From assembly GCF_005280295.1 (NCBI RefSeq), contig NZ_CP040020.1, positions 124,001-188,000 of the forward strand: a DNA stretch of 64,000 nt. Reading direction: 5' to 3'. Made by a program: the position numbers and the translations under genes. Under the pieces are notes generated by a model. The model saw nothing but the letters and a program-made list of their open reading frames with translations. It was not told the origin of the DNA and made no database searches. This DNA comes from Brevibacterium sp. CS2. Lineage in GTDB: Bacteria > Actinomycetota > Actinomycetes > Actinomycetales > Brevibacteriaceae. Each line of letters opens with the position of its first letter. Position 1 is the stretch's first letter. Below, in pieces: positions 25,311-36,086 of the stretch.

Positions 25311-25808
25311 CGGGTCGGTTGCCGGGCGATCGGTGCCGGGCTGGCCGGAGACAGGCAGATCGGTGACCGGGCGGCCGGCAGCAGCAGGGTTCGTCTCCGG
25401 ACGGTCGGCCGCGGGATGATCTGCGACGTGACCCTCGGCAGCGGAGCGATCCGATCCACCCTCCTCGACCTGCGCATCCTGCTCGGCGCGCGCCTCGGCG
25501 GCCTCGCTCGGTGCGCCCACGTGACCGGAGATGTCCTCGAGCGCGGCGTCCTCGACGGATTCGTCGGAATCCGGGGCGACGGCGCTGCGGCGGGCGGCCC
25601 GGCGCTGCTTCCGCTCGCCGTCCCAGCTCTCCATCGTCGACGTGGCCTTCCGCCGTGCTCCGCCGAGCAGCAGGATGCTCAGCAGGGTGGCGATGATGAT
25701 CGCCGCGAGCGTGCTCAGCAGCGAGATCCCGGCGATCCACCACACGATGCCCACGGTGGCGGCGAGGAGGACGAGGCGGAGGAGGGAGTACACGACGATG
25801 TTCTGCAT
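25278..25808 (-). CDS. DUF4229 domain small membrane protein
   Basis: A 176-residue protein. Two hydrophobic segments (about 5-25 and 28-48) are followed by a basic stretch (GGARRKATSTMESWDGERKQRRAARR in part) and a long acidic, Pro-rich tail. The membrane part matches the actinobacterial DUF4229 family, which is often found next to menA; the function is unknown. GGAGG lies 4 nt before the ATG. The gene is convergent with menA and their last 33 nt overlap. Confidence 0.8.
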   Translation of the reverse strand: MQNIVVYSLLRLVLLAATVGIVWWIAGISLLSTLAAIIIATLLSILLLGGARRKATSTMESWDGERKQRRAARRSAVAPDSDESVEDAALEDISGHVGAPSEAAEARAEQDAQVEEGGSDRSAAEGHVADHPAADRPETNPAAAGRPVTDLPVSGQPGTDRPATDPSESEAEREER

Positions 25809-25859
25809 GATGCCTCCGAGTTTAGTGGCTTCCCAGGTCGGTCGATTACGCTGGATGGC

Positions 25860-26321
25860 ATGCCCAGAATCCTCGTCGGAGCGATCGTCCTGTTGACCGC
25901 CATCACCCTCTACGGGGTGTTCGACTGTCTGCTGCGCGACCGCGAGCACATCCGGATCATGCCCAAGTGGGCCTGGGCGCTCGTCATCCTGCTCGTGCCG
26001 GTGTTCGGCGTCGTCCTCTGGTACGTGTTCGGACGGTCCTCGTTCAAGCCGCGCGCGGAGTCCGGCCCGGTCGCCCCCGACGACGATCCCGAGTTCCTGC
26101 GCCGGATCGCCGACGATGTCGAGGCGGAGAAGCGTCGCCGCCGGCACCGCGCCGAGGCCGAGGAGCGCGCCCGTGCGGAGAAGCACGGCACCTCGGCCGC
26201 GGGCCGGAACGAGAAGCGGACCGAGGAGCAGAGCACGGACGCCGACCCGGACAACGGCCCGAACAGCGGTGCCACCGGTCCCGCGCCCGGTGACGGTCAG
26301 GATCCCAAGCCCGGCAGCTGA
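25860..26321 (+). CDS. PLDc_N domain membrane protein
   Basis: A 153-residue protein. A first hydrophobic helix (ILVGAIVLLTAITLYGVFDC), the polar link RDREHIRIMPKWAW and a second helix VILLVPVFGVVLWYVFGR give the PLDc_N/phospholipase D N-terminal hairpin; no catalytic HKD motif is present. The rest is a charged coiled-coil-like and Pro/Gly tail. Role unknown; the domain usually anchors cardiolipin synthases. TACGCT ends 7 nt before the ATG, so the transcript is probably leaderless. Divergent from the DUF4229 gene. Confidence 0.85.
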   Translation: MPRILVGAIVLLTAITLYGVFDCLLRDREHIRIMPKWAWALVILLVPVFGVVLWYVFGRSSFKPRAESGPVAPDDDPEFLRRIADDVEAEKRRRRHRAEAEERARAEKHGTSAAGRNEKRTEEQSTDADPDNGPNSGATGPAPGDGQDPKPGS

Positions 26322-26343
26322 GCTCCGGAGCAGCATTTCACCC

Positions 26344-26406
26344 GACTGCGCGGTATCCCGAATCATGCGCGCAATTGCGCGCCTGGTTTCGGATACCGCG
26401 CAGTTC
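26344..26406. repeat. 64-bp palindromic repeat, copy 1
   Basis: Imperfect palindrome with arms ACTGCGCGGTATCC and GGATACCGCGCAGT around the core GCGCGCAATTGCGCGC. One of six copies in the window. Confidence 0.9.
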
Positions 26407-26493
26407 GTTGCGGGGACAGACACCATGACTGCGCCCCCCTATCGACCCGCGACTTCGCCCCGATCCCGACCACGCACTGGCAGGGCTTCGTCC

Positions 26494-26556
26494 AACCGCG
26501 GAGTATCCGGATTCACGCGCGCAATTGCGCGCCTGATTTCGGATACCGCGCAGTTC
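26494..26556. repeat. 64-bp palindromic repeat, copy 2
   Basis: Same element as copy 1, 87 bp further on in the same gap. Left arm GCGGAGTATCC, right arm GGATACCGCGCAGTTC, core GCGCGCAATTGCGCGC. Confidence 0.9.
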
Positions 26557-26636
26557 GCTGCGGTGGGGCCGGGCTCCGCCGGAGGGTTCGGACTCCGCTG
26601 CGGTGGGGCCGAACTCCGCCGGAGGGTCCGCCCTCC
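26557..26636. repeat. 40-bp direct tandem duplication
   Basis: Two adjacent 40-bp units (26557-26596 and 26597-26636) each contain CTGCGGTGGGGCCG and the small hairpin CTCCGCCGGAG. They start at the last base of repeat copy 2. Confidence 0.8.
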
Positions 26637-26670
26637 TCACCCGCCGTGAGATCGCAGAATCTTGCGGTTT

Positions 26671-26696
26671 CGCTCTCAGGAACCTTCGTGAATTGA
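26671..26696. repeat. Shared 3' element downstream of ccsB
   Basis: A 26-bp block containing CTCTCAGGAACCTTCG is repeated with two mismatches at 50368-50393. In both places it lies 30 bp past the stop codon of a minus-strand gene. Confidence 0.7.
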
Positions 26697-26726
26697 GTGC
26701 TCAAGCTTCGTGAACTGAGTGCTGGG

Positions 26727-27884
26727 TCAGATGCCGGAGTAGGAGTGGAGGCCGTCGAAGTAGACGTTGACGATCGCGAAGTTGAACACGAGCGAGGCCA
26801 TGCCGATGAGGTTGAGGACGGCGACCTTCGTCGGACCCCAACCGCGGGTCGCCCGGGCGTGGAGGTAGGCGGCGTAGATGACCCAGACGACGAAGGTCCA
26901 GATCTCCTTGGAGTCCCAGCCCCACGGCCGGCCCCAGGCGAGCTCGGCCCAGATCGCACCGGCGATGAGGGTGAAGGTCCAGGTGATGAAGCCGACCGCG
27001 GCGATCCGGTAGGACACCTGCTCGATGTCGCCGCTGCTCGGCACCCGGTCCATGAACGCCAGACGGCGCGACGAGCCGCGCGACTCCGACCAGGCCTTGC
27101 AGATCTGGAACAGCGCCAGTGCCGCAGAGACCGACAGCAGCGCGGTGGAGAGGATCGCGATCGGCACGTGGATGTAGATCCAGTAGTTCTGCAGCGCCGG
27201 CACGAGCTGGGCGGCCGGGGTGTAGAACACGGTGATGCACACACCCAGGGTGACGAGGATCGCGCCGGTGACGAAGGTGCCCAGGTAGCGCATGTCGCGG
27301 AACCGCAGCGCCACGAGGTAGACGATGCCGGCGATGGCCGCGGCGGTCATCGCGTACTCCATCATGTTGCCCCACGGCACCCGCATGACCGACAGCGCGC
27401 GCGTGAGCACCGCACCCACGTGGAGCACGAGTGCGAGCACGGTGAGCGAGGTCGCGATGCGCGCGAGCTTCCGCGAGCGCGGGCCGAGGTCGAGCGCCTC
27501 CGCCGCATCGCCGCCGCTCGCGCGCCCCTTCACGCCGCCGCGGCCACCGGAACCGGCGCCGCCCGCCGGGCCGCCGGAGGCCGGGGCCTCCGCGGTCGTC
27601 GTGTCGGCCTCGTCGAGGACGGCGACGGATGCCCCGCGCGAGGTGCGCCGCACCCCGCTGCGTGCGCTCGTCCGGGCATCCGCCCGCGCACCCGATCGAT
27701 CTGCCGCCCCGGCCCCGCGCGCGCTCGCCGTCGCCTTCCGGTCGCCGGAGGCCGCCTCGGTGGAGCGGAGCCGCTGCCCGCCGAACAGGTCGAAGGCGTA
27801 GACGATGAACGCGATCGCGTACACCGCCATCGCCGAATAGGTCAGCAGGTTCGACCAGCTGGCGAGTTCGTAATCGACATCCAT
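26727..27884 (-). CDS. ccsB: Cytochrome c biogenesis protein CcsB (ResC type)
   Basis: A 385-residue membrane protein of system II cytochrome c maturation. It has the first helix at the N-terminus, then an unusually long Ala/Gly/Ser/Arg-rich cytoplasmic loop (about 40-135), and then the CcsA/CcsB core. The haem-binding WWD-type motif WGRPWGWDSKEIW and conserved His residues in helices (VLALVLHVG, IYIHVPIA) are present. With ResB it delivers haem to apocytochrome at the outer face of the membrane. Last gene of the rex-hem-ccs run, 63 nt after resB. Confidence 0.93.
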   Translation of the reverse strand: MDVDYELASWSNLLTYSAMAVYAIAFIVYAFDLFGGQRLRSTEAASGDRKATASARGAGAADRSGARADARTSARSGVRRTSRGASVAVLDEADTTTAEAPASGGPAGGAGSGGRGGVKGRASGGDAAEALDLGPRSRKLARIATSLTVLALVLHVGAVLTRALSVMRVPWGNMMEYAMTAAAIAGIVYLVALRFRDMRYLGTFVTGAILVTLGVCITVFYTPAAQLVPALQNYWIYIHVPIAILSTALLSVSAALALFQICKAWSESRGSSRRLAFMDRVPSSGDIEQVSYRIAAVGFITWTFTLIAGAIWAELAWGRPWGWDSKEIWTFVVWVIYAAYLHARATRGWGPTKVAVLNLIGMASLVFNFAIVNVYFDGLHSYSGI

Positions 27885-27947
27885 GGGTGCGTATCCCCTA
27901 CGAGGTTGGCGGCGCTCCGCTGACGGAGCGCCCGGCGGTTCCGGCGG

Positions 27948-29549
27948 TCAGTCGTTCAATTCTACTGCGAGGTCCTCCACGGTCTGCTCCACCCTGGGGT
28001 CCTCGCCGCGGGCGAGCGCGGCGACCTCGACCTCGGCCCCGTTCACCCGCACCCACACGCGGCGGCGGGGGATGAAGAGCGAGAGCCCGAGGCCGGCGAG
28101 CAGCAGGGTGGAGAAGAGGAGCAGGAGCCCCTGCGTGGGGTCGTGGCGGATGTCGAGGGCGATGAAGGTCTGCACGCCCTCGAAGGTCACGCTCCCGTGG
28201 CCGCCGGGGAGATCGGTGGTCTCCCCCGGGGCGAGCTGGAGGGTGACCGGGACGCCCGCGGGGTCGATCACCTCGGCCATGTTCTCCGCCTCGAGCTCGT
28301 ACACCGACTGCGGCACCCCGTCGTCGAGCCCGAGGTCGCCGGCGTAGGCGCTCATCACCAGGTACGGGTTCCGCAGCTCCGCGAACTCGGACACGAGCTC
28401 CCCGTCGTCGTTGAGCGCGGCGGTGGGGAGCAGGATGCCGACGAAGCCCAGCTGCTCCGGGGAAGCATCGGGCACTTTGAGCACCCCGCGCGAGGTGTAC
28501 ACGCCGTCCTGCGGGAGGAACACGACGGGCCCGGAGAAGGTCACGTCGCCGTCGGCGTCGCGGGTGGTCAGGACGGGGGCATAGCCGTTGCCGGTGAGGT
28601 AGATGCGGCTGCCGTCGATCCGGATCGGCTCGTTGACCCGCACCCGGTGCTGGGTCTCCGCGCCGTCGTGGAACGCGGTGATGTCCGCCTCGAAGCTGCG
28701 CGGCTGGCCGAACTGGTTGCCGATCGCCTCGTCGTCGAAGGTCGAGGTGAAGGAGTTGAGCCGCAGCCGGTAGTCGTCGAGCCGGTCGGCGTCGAAGTAC
28801 GTGCCGCGCTCGAACGAGTCGTAGGACACGAGCGAGTTCGTGAAGGTGTCGCCCTCGACGAGCACCCGCTGGCCGGAGTAGCCGAGCAGCGCGCCGACCG
28901 CCATGGTGATGACGGTGCCGAGCACCGCGGCGTGGAAGACGAGGTTGCCGGTCTCCTTGAGATAGCCGCGCTCGGCGGCGATGTGGTCGGCGTTGCGGGC
29001 GGTCCGGTAGCCGTGCTTGCGCAGCCGCTCCTCGGCGAGGTCGAGGAGGTCCGCGGGGTCGTCGTCGCCGAGTGGGAAGGTCGCGTAGCCCGGCATCCGG
29101 GTCAGCCGGCGCGGGGCCTTGGGCGGCCGGGCGCGCATCGCCCTCCAGTGCTGCGCGGTGCGCGGCAGGATGCAGCCCACGAGCGAGATCATGAGCAGGA
29201 TGTAGACGGCGGAGAACCAGAACGAGGAATAGACGTCGAAGACCTGGAGGCTGTCGAGGATCTCCCCCCAGCGGCCGTTCTCCTCGATGAAGCGCGTCAC
29301 TCGGCCCGGATCCTGGATGCGCTGCGGGAACAGGGATCCGGGAATCGCGGCGAGCGCGAGGATGAGGAGGAGGATGAGCGCCACCCGCATGGTGGTGAGC
29401 TGGCGCCAGGCCCAGCGCAGCATCCCGATCGTGCCGATGTCCGCCGGCGCGGCCTTGGCGCCGGACTTCTTCGCAGCGGACCCGGATCCCTGCCGGTCGG
29501 CCGTCTCGTTCGTGCGCGTCACGGGCGCGTTCGTCTCCTCTCGCTTCAT
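27948..29549 (-). CDS. resB: Cytochrome c biogenesis protein ResB/Ccs1
   Basis: A 533-residue membrane protein. Charged N-terminal tail, helix MRVALILLLILALAAIPGSLFPQ, a conserved two-helix segment with FDVYSSFWFSAVYILLMISLVGCILPR, a third helix near NLVFHAAVLGTVITMAVGALLG, a large extracytoplasmic domain and a final helix GLLLLFSTLLLAGLGLSLFIPRRR before a short acidic tail. This is the ResB layout. It acts with CcsB as the haem lyase complex. Starts 7 nt after ccdA. Confidence 0.93.
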   Translation of the reverse strand: MKREETNAPVTRTNETADRQGSGSAAKKSGAKAAPADIGTIGMLRWAWRQLTTMRVALILLLILALAAIPGSLFPQRIQDPGRVTRFIEENGRWGEILDSLQVFDVYSSFWFSAVYILLMISLVGCILPRTAQHWRAMRARPPKAPRRLTRMPGYATFPLGDDDPADLLDLAEERLRKHGYRTARNADHIAAERGYLKETGNLVFHAAVLGTVITMAVGALLGYSGQRVLVEGDTFTNSLVSYDSFERGTYFDADRLDDYRLRLNSFTSTFDDEAIGNQFGQPRSFEADITAFHDGAETQHRVRVNEPIRIDGSRIYLTGNGYAPVLTTRDADGDVTFSGPVVFLPQDGVYTSRGVLKVPDASPEQLGFVGILLPTAALNDDGELVSEFAELRNPYLVMSAYAGDLGLDDGVPQSVYELEAENMAEVIDPAGVPVTLQLAPGETTDLPGGHGSVTFEGVQTFIALDIRHDPTQGLLLLFSTLLLAGLGLSLFIPRRRVWVRVNGAEVEVAALARGEDPRVEQTVEDLAVELND

Positions 29550-29556
29550 GGCGGTC

Positions 29557-30333
29557 TCAGATCACCATCTCGAACCCGGAGATGAGTCCCTGCAGGCTGT
29601 AGATCCAGCGCGTCCACAGGCCGGTGACGAGGAGGATGCCGAGCAGGATGAGCATGGCGCCGCCGACCTGCACGATGGTCCGCTGGTGCCGACGCAGCCA
29701 GGCGACCCGGCCCATCCCCTTGTGGAGGGCGACGGCGAGCAGGATGAAGGGGATGCCGAGACCCAGGCAGTAGACGAAGGTCAGGAGCGCGCCGCGCCAC
29801 AGGCCGCCCTCGGCCCCGAAACCGGTCGACAGCGCGAGCACGGCGGCGAGCGTGGGGCCGATGCACGGCGCCCAGCCGAGCGCGAAGGTCGCCCCGAGCA
29901 CGGGGGCGCCCCACAGGCCGGCGCGCGGCCGGGCGTGGATGCGGGCCTCGCGCTGGAAGATCCGCAGGCCGCCGAGGAACACGATGCCGGCGATGATGAC
30001 GACGACACCCATGATCCGGGTGACGAGGTCGATCCACGGCGCGAGGATCATCCCGAGGCCGGAGAACAGGGTGCCGAGCGCGACGAACACGACGGCGAAG
30101 CCGAGGACGAACAGGCTGATCCCGAGCACCACCCGGCCGGTCCGCCGGTCGCTCAGCGCATCGCCGGACAGCCCGGTGACGTATCCGACGTAGCCGGGCA
30201 CGAGCGGGAGCACGCACGGCGAAGCGAAGGACACGGCCCCGGCGAGCGCGGCGACCGCGATCGCGGCGAGCAGCGGGCCGTCGAGCGCGGTCTGGGCGAA
30301 GGTCGATCCGATTCCGGCGAGGACGTCAGGCAC
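29557..30333 (-). CDS. ccdA: Thiol-disulfide transporter CcdA
   Basis: A 258-residue protein with six membrane helices. The paired redox cysteines are visible: SFASPCVLPLVPGYVGYVTG in helix 1 and LGWAPCIGPTLAAVLA in helix 4. It carries reducing equivalents from cytoplasmic thioredoxin to the extracytoplasmic ResA so that apocytochrome c thiols are reduced before haem attachment. Three nt separate it from resA and seven from resB. Confidence 0.95.
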   Translation of the reverse strand: MPDVLAGIGSTFAQTALDGPLLAAIAVAALAGAVSFASPCVLPLVPGYVGYVTGLSGDALSDRRTGRVVLGISLFVLGFAVVFVALGTLFSGLGMILAPWIDLVTRIMGVVVIIAGIVFLGGLRIFQREARIHARPRAGLWGAPVLGATFALGWAPCIGPTLAAVLALSTGFGAEGGLWRGALLTFVYCLGLGIPFILLAVALHKGMGRVAWLRRHQRTIVQVGGAMLILLGILLVTGLWTRWIYSLQGLISGFEMVI

Positions 30334-30336
30334 GGA

Positions 30337-30921
30337 TCATTCCGCCAGCACGTCTTCGATGAGACCGCGCAGCGTCGACTCCTCGACGGCGCCGACGACG
30401 CGGGCGGCGGCGCGGCCCTGCGCGTCGAGGATCACCGTCGAGGGAGTGGCCTGCGGCGGCAGGATCGTCGACAGCGCGGCGACCATGGTGCCGTCGGTGT
30501 CGAGCATGTTCGGGTACGGCACGGAGAAGGAGTCGACGAACGCCTGCGCGGCGGCGGCCTGGTCGCGGACGTTGACGCCGAGGAACATCGTCTCCTCGGA
30601 GAAGGCCTGCGCGGCGTTCGCGAGGTCCGGGGCCTCCTTGCGGCACGGCGGGCAGGCGGCGTACCAGAGGTTGATGACGACGGCCTTCGGCCGCCACTCC
30701 GCGAGCGAGGCGGTGGTCCCGTCGAGCAGCTCGAACTCGAGCTCGAGGGGCTCGCCGCGCTCCTCGGCCGGCACCTGGGTGATGACGCCGGTGCCGGACA
30801 CGTAGCCCTGGTCGGAGCCGGCCTGCTCGGCGAGCGCATCGGACTCCGCGGAGCAGCCGACGGCGAGCACGCCGACGGCGGCGGTGGCGGCGAGGGACAG
30901 CAGCTGGCGTCGGCTCGTCAT
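30337..30921 (-). CDS. resA: ResA/TlpA-type thioredoxin-like lipoprotein
   Basis: A 194-residue protein. The N-terminus [27 protein letters not shown] has a signal with a lipobox cysteine, so it is probably a membrane-anchored lipoprotein. The thioredoxin fold has the active site WYAACPPCRKEAPDL and the cis-Pro region ATPSTVILD. It would reduce the haem-binding cysteines of apocytochrome c, fed by CcdA. The ATG overlaps the histidine-phosphatase stop by 4 nt; a longer frame exists upstream but lies within that gene. Confidence 0.93.
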   Translation of the reverse strand: MTSRRQLLSLAATAAVGVLAVGCSAESDALAEQAGSDQGYVSGTGVITQVPAEERGEPLELEFELLDGTTASLAEWRPKAVVINLWYAACPPCRKEAPDLANAAQAFSEETMFLGVNVRDQAAAAQAFVDSFSVPYPNMLDTDGTMVAALSTILPPQATPSTVILDAQGRAAARVVGAVEESTLRGLIEDVLAE

Positions 30922-31573
30922 GCCCCGGGCACCGCCCGGTTCGGCTGGAGGTCTGCGCACACGTCCTGGTATTCCACGGCCTCCAGTGTGCCGGACTCGA
31001 ATGTGAATGAGGTGACAGAGGCGAGCGCGCACTCCCGGTCCCGGGGGTCGTGCCACAGCGGCCGGCTCTCGGCTGCGCGGCGGGTGACCCAGATCGGCAG
31101 CTGGTGGGACACGATGACGCCCTCGGGCTCCCCGCCGTCGGCCCGGGCGCGGGCCTCGAGGCGCACCCGCAGGCTCGCCATCGCAGCGCGCATGCGCTTG
31201 ACCTGGTCGGTGTAGGCCTCGCCCCAGGACGGGCGGAACGGGTTGTAGACCTTCGCGAGGTTCTCCGGGCGGGACAGGCTGCTGCGGTCGACGAGCATGC
31301 CCTCGAACGCGTTGCCCGCCTCGATCACCCGCTCATCGATGCGCGGCTCGAGCGCGAGCGCGGACGCGATCGGGGCGATGGTCTCCTGGGCGCGCTGGAG
31401 CGGGGAGCTCACGAGGAGCCGCACGTCCCGGCCGGCCTCCGCGTAGAACCCGCCGAGGCGCTCGGCCATCGCGCGGCCCCGCTCGGACAGGCCGTAGCCG
31501 GGGATCCGCCCGTAGAGGATGCCCTCGGGGTTGTGGACCTCGCCATGCCGGGTGAGGTGGATCGTCACGCGGC

Positions 31574-31577
<4 letters not shown>
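30918..31577 (-). CDS. Histidine phosphatase (phosphoglycerate mutase-like)
   Basis: A 219-residue protein of the RHG phosphatase superfamily. The catalytic motif is [12 protein letters not shown], the second arm [16 protein letters not shown], and the second catalytic His lies in [11 protein letters not shown]. The substrate is unknown; phosphoglycerate mutase-like genes commonly sit between hemL and resA in actinobacteria, but no role in haem or cytochrome synthesis is established. Its start overlaps the hemL stop and its stop overlaps the resA start, 4 nt each. Confidence 0.88.
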
Positions 31578-32920
<1,343 letters not shown>

Positions 32921-32948
32921 GTCGCTCCTCGGGATCGGGGTTCGGGTC

Positions 32949-33443
32949 TCAGCGCTGGGTGCGCATGTGGGCGTTGACGGTGCGGAAGGTGTCCCTCATC
33001 GTCTCGATCTCGTGCTCGTCCAGCAAGTCGATGAGATGCTCCCGGACACCGGCGGCGTGGATCGGGGCGGCCTCGACGAGCAGGGCGTGACCGTCCTCGG
33101 TCATCGTGCAGTTGACGCCGCGGCCGTCCTCCGGGATCGAGCAGCGGGACACGAGCCCGCGCTTCTCCATCCGGGTCACGATGTGGGTGAGCCGGGAGCG
33201 GGACATCCCGACCTCGTCGGCGAGCACCGCCATGCGCATCGTGTGCTCGGGCTGCTCGGAGAGGCGGACGAGGAGCTCGTACTCGTGCATGCCGATCGGG
33301 AAGTTCGCACGCAGGTCCTTGTCGAGCTGGCGCATGAGGAGCTCGAAGGCCTCGACGAGGTTCCGCCAGGCGTGCTGCTCGGTGGTGTCGAGCCAGCGGG
33401 GCTCGCCGCTCGCATCCTGCCGGGTGCGCTTCTCCGAGCTCAC
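32949..33443 (-). CDS. MarR family transcriptional regulator
   Basis: A 164-residue winged-helix protein. The DNA-binding core is [30 protein letters not shown] followed by the wing [18 protein letters not shown], with dimerisation helices at both ends; this is the MarR pattern. Its GTG start overlaps the hemB stop by 4 nt, so it is cotranscribed with the haem genes. A regulator in this position may respond to haem, porphyrin or an oxidant and control the locus or an exporter; that is inference, and its ligand is unknown. Confidence 0.9.
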   Translation of the reverse strand: MSSEKRTRQDASGEPRWLDTTEQHAWRNLVEAFELLMRQLDKDLRANFPIGMHEYELLVRLSEQPEHTMRMAVLADEVGMSRSRLTHIVTRMEKRGLVSRCSIPEDGRGVNCTMTEDGHALLVEAAPIHAAGVREHLIDLLDEHEIETMRDTFRTVNAHMRTQR

Positions 33444-34438
33444 CGGGCGGCCCCGATCTCCACGGCGACCTCGGCGGCCCAGTAGGTGAGGATCGCGTCC
33501 GCCCCGGCCCGTTTGAACGACAGCAGGCTCTCGAGGATCGCGGGCATCCGGTCGATCGCCCCGGCGCGGGCGGCGAACTCGATCATCGCGTACTCACCCG
33601 AGATCTGATAGCTCCACACCGGCACGGGGCTGACGGCGGCGACGTCGGCGAGCACGTCGAGGTAGGGCAGACCGGGCTTGACCATGACGATATCGGCGCC
33701 CTCGGCGAGGTCGAGGTCGAGCTCGCGCAGCGCTTCGCGGCCGTTGGCCGGATCCTGCTGGTAGGTGCGGCGGTCGCCCTGGAGCGGGGACTCGACGGCC
33801 TCGCGGAACGGGCCGTAGAACGCCGAGGAGTACTTCGCGGCGTAGGCGAGCACGATGACGTCGGTGCGACCGGCGGTGTCGAGGGCGTGGCGCACGGCGG
33901 CGACCTGGCCGTCCATCATGCCCGACAGGCCGAGCACCTCGGCCCCGGCCTCCGCCTGGGCGAGCGCCATCCGGGTGTAGGCGTCGAGTGTGGCGTCGTT
34001 GTCGACCGCGCCGACGGCGTCGAGCACGCCGCAGTGGCCGTGGGAGGTGAATTCGTCGAGGCACAGATCGGCCATGACGACGGTGCGCTCCCCCACTGCG
34101 GCGCGGACCGCAGCGATCGCCCGGTTGAGGATGCCGTCGGGCGCCCACCCCTGCGAGCCGATCTCGTCGCGCTCGGCGGGGATGCCGAACAGCATGAGGC
34201 CGCCGACCCCGGCGTCGGCGGCGGCGACCGCGGCCTCGACGAGCGAGTCGAGCGTGTGCTGGTGGACGCCGGGCATGCTCTGCAGCTCGGCGGGTTCGTG
34301 CAGGCTCTCCTTGACGAACATCGGCAGGACGAGGTCCGCGGGGTTGAGCCGGTGCTCCCGGACCAGCCGGCGCACGGCCGCCGAACGGCGCAGGCGGCGG
34401 GGTCGGGGGGCTCCGGGGGCCAGGGTGTAGTCGTTCAT
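33440..34438 (-). CDS. hemB: Porphobilinogen synthase
   Basis: A 332-residue TIM-barrel enzyme condensing two 5-aminolevulinates. Features are [18 protein letters not shown] at the N-terminus, the metal-site region [16 protein letters not shown] (one Cys retained at each end of the usual set), the first Schiff-base Lys in [15 protein letters not shown], and the second in [14 protein letters not shown]. Follows hemD by 1 nt and overlaps the MarR gene by 4 nt, within one operon. Confidence 0.96.
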   Translation of the reverse strand: MNDYTLAPGAPRPRRLRRSAAVRRLVREHRLNPADLVLPMFVKESLHEPAELQSMPGVHQHTLDSLVEAAVAAADAGVGGLMLFGIPAERDEIGSQGWAPDGILNRAIAAVRAAVGERTVVMADLCLDEFTSHGHCGVLDAVGAVDNDATLDAYTRMALAQAEAGAEVLGLSGMMDGQVAAVRHALDTAGRTDVIVLAYAAKYSSAFYGPFREAVESPLQGDRRTYQQDPANGREALRELDLDLAEGADIVMVKPGLPYLDVLADVAAVSPVPVWSYQISGEYAMIEFAARAGAIDRMPAILESLLSFKRAGADAILTYWAAEVAVEIGAAR

Positions 34439-34439
34439 A

Positions 34440-36086
34440 TCACTTCTTCTTCCGAGCGGTGCGGCGTCGCTGCGAGGGGCGCTGCGGGGTGCGGTTGGCG
34501 GCGCTGTCGGCGGCCCGCAGCGACCGGGCGTGGTCGACGAGTCCGGCGATGAGGGAGCCGAGGTGCGCCTCGGCGGCGATGACGTCGACCGTCAGTCCGT
34601 GGTCCTCCGCGGTCTGCGCGGTGGCCGGGCCGATGCACGCGACGACGGTCGAGGGGTGCGGCTTGCCCGCGATCCCCACGAGGTTGCGCACGGTGGACGA
34701 GGAGGTGAAGAGGACGGCGTCGAAGTCGCCGCGCTTGATGCTCTCGCGGATGGGCGCCGGGGGCGGGGCGGCGCGCACGGTGCGGTAGGCGGTGACGTCG
34801 TCGACGTCCCAGCCGGCCTCGCGCAGTCCGTCGACGAGCACTTCGGTGGCGATGTCGGCGCGCGGCAGCAGCACCCGGTTGATGGGGTCGGCGGAGTCCT
34901 CGAACTCCGGCCAGTCCTCGAGCAGGCCGCGGGCCGACCACTCCTCACTCGGCACGAGGTCCGGTGCCACGCCCCAGTCGAGCAGCGCCTGGGCGGTGGG
35001 TCCGCCGACCGCGGCGACCTTGACGCCGGCGAGGCAGCGGGTGTCGAGGCCGAACTGCTCGAGCCAGTCGCGCACCGCGCGCACGGCGTTGACTGAGGTG
35101 AAGCCCACCCACTGGTAGTCGCCGGTGACGAGGGCGCGGATCGCCTTCTCCATCTGGTTGGGGGTGCGCGGCGGCTGGATCGCGATCGTCGGCACGATCG
35201 TGCCGACGGCGCCGTGCTCGGTGAGCAGCTCCGCGGTCGAGGCGCCCTGCTCGCGGGTGCGCGGGATGAGCACCTGCCAGCCGAACAGCGGCTTCGACTC
35301 GAACCAGGACAGGTCGGTGCGCTGCTCGATGCCCTGGCCCATGAGCATGACGACCGGCTCGCTCGCGGCGGCCTCGTCGAGCAGCCGGGCGGCGGCCGTC
35401 GACATCGTCGCCTCGATCGTGACCTGGTGGACGGTGGAGATCTGGGTGGCGAGCAGCACCGGGGTGGACTCCGGCCAGCCATCGGACAGCAGCGCGGTCA
35501 GGGCCTCGATCATCTGCTCGACGGTGCCGCTGATGACGTGGCCGGTGTTGCGGTGCTTGGAGACGTCGGTGTGGGTCTGCGAGCCGGCCTCGACGAAGCG
35601 CACGGAGCGCACCCGGTTGGTGGTGATCGGGGTGCCGGTGTAGGCCGACATGGACGAGCTCGTGCCGACGCCGGGGACGATCTCGAACTCGACTTCGTTG
35701 CGGCGGCAGGCGGCGGCCTCGTCCGTGGTGGTGGAGAACAGGATGCCGTCGTGCGGGACGAGGCGCACGACGGTGCCGTGCTCGCGGGCGAGCTCGGCGA
35801 GCCGGCGGCCGCGGGTCGAGGCGGCCTGGCCGAGCTCCTCGGCGTCGACGAGCGGCACCTCGGTGTCGACGAAGGCCTCGACGATCTCGTCGAGCACGCC
35901 CGGGTCGCGGACGACGAGCGCGGCGCGCTCGAGCAGCTCCGCACCCTTGTAGGTCATGAGACCGGGGTCGCCGGGGCCCACGCCGAGGAAGTAGACGAGC
36001 GGGCGGGGCTCTCCGCCGTGCAGGGCGGAGAGCGCGGCGGCCGCGGCCGTCGGCGCATTCGTCTGTGCGTTCTTCAGCTCAGTCAT
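34440..36086 (-). CDS. hemD: Uroporphyrinogen-III synthase fused to a degenerate SUMT-like domain
   Basis: A 548-residue two-domain protein. Residues 30-262 have the fold of uroporphyrinogen-III methyltransferase ([20 protein letters not shown]), but where active enzymes carry a GGDPFVFGRGGEE-type SAM loop this one has [19 protein letters not shown] (106-124), so methylation is doubtful. Residues 268-530 are uroporphyrinogen-III synthase with [28 protein letters not shown] and the late [17 protein letters not shown]. The C-terminus is strongly basic. It closes hydroxymethylbilane to uroporphyrinogen III. The ATG at 36086 lies inside the end of the hemA-hemC gene (8-nt overlap). Confidence 0.9.
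   Translation of the reverse strand: MTELKNAQTNAPTAAAAALSALHGGEPRPLVYFLGVGPGDPGLMTYKGAELLERAALVVRDPGVLDEIVEAFVDTEVPLVDAEELGQAASTRGRRLAELAREHGTVVRLVPHDGILFSTTTDEAAACRRNEVEFEIVPGVGTSSSMSAYTGTPITTNRVRSVRFVEAGSQTHTDVSKHRNTGHVISGTVEQMIEALTALLSDGWPESTPVLLATQISTVHQVTIEATMSTAAARLLDEAAASEPVVMLMGQGIEQRTDLSWFESKPLFGWQVLIPRTREQGASTAELLTEHGAVGTIVPTIAIQPPRTPNQMEKAIRALVTGDYQWVGFTSVNAVRAVRDWLEQFGLDTRCLAGVKVAAVGGPTAQALLDWGVAPDLVPSEEWSARGLLEDWPEFEDSADPINRVLLPRADIATEVLVDGLREAGWDVDDVTAYRTVRAAPPPAPIRESIKRGDFDAVLFTSSSTVRNLVGIAGKPHPSTVVACIGPATAQTAEDHGLTVDVIAAEAHLGSLIAGLVDHARSLRAADSAANRTPQRPSQRRRTARKKK

Larger units (their letters stand above)
26322..26726. other. 405-bp convergent gap made almost wholly of repeats
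   Basis: No credible gene. It holds two copies of the ~64-bp palindromic repeat (26344-26406, 26494-26556), a 40-bp tandem duplication (26557-26636), a sequence shared with the gap at 50340-50393, and a 22-bp-period direct repeat (CTTCGTGAAYTGAGTGCT at 26684 and 26706) ending just before the ccsB stop. Confidence 0.8.

Noticed and set aside
26344-26406. The 64-bp palindrome as terminal inverted repeats of an insertion sequence
   Set aside because: Copies stand alone and no transposase frame lies between any two neighbouring copies.
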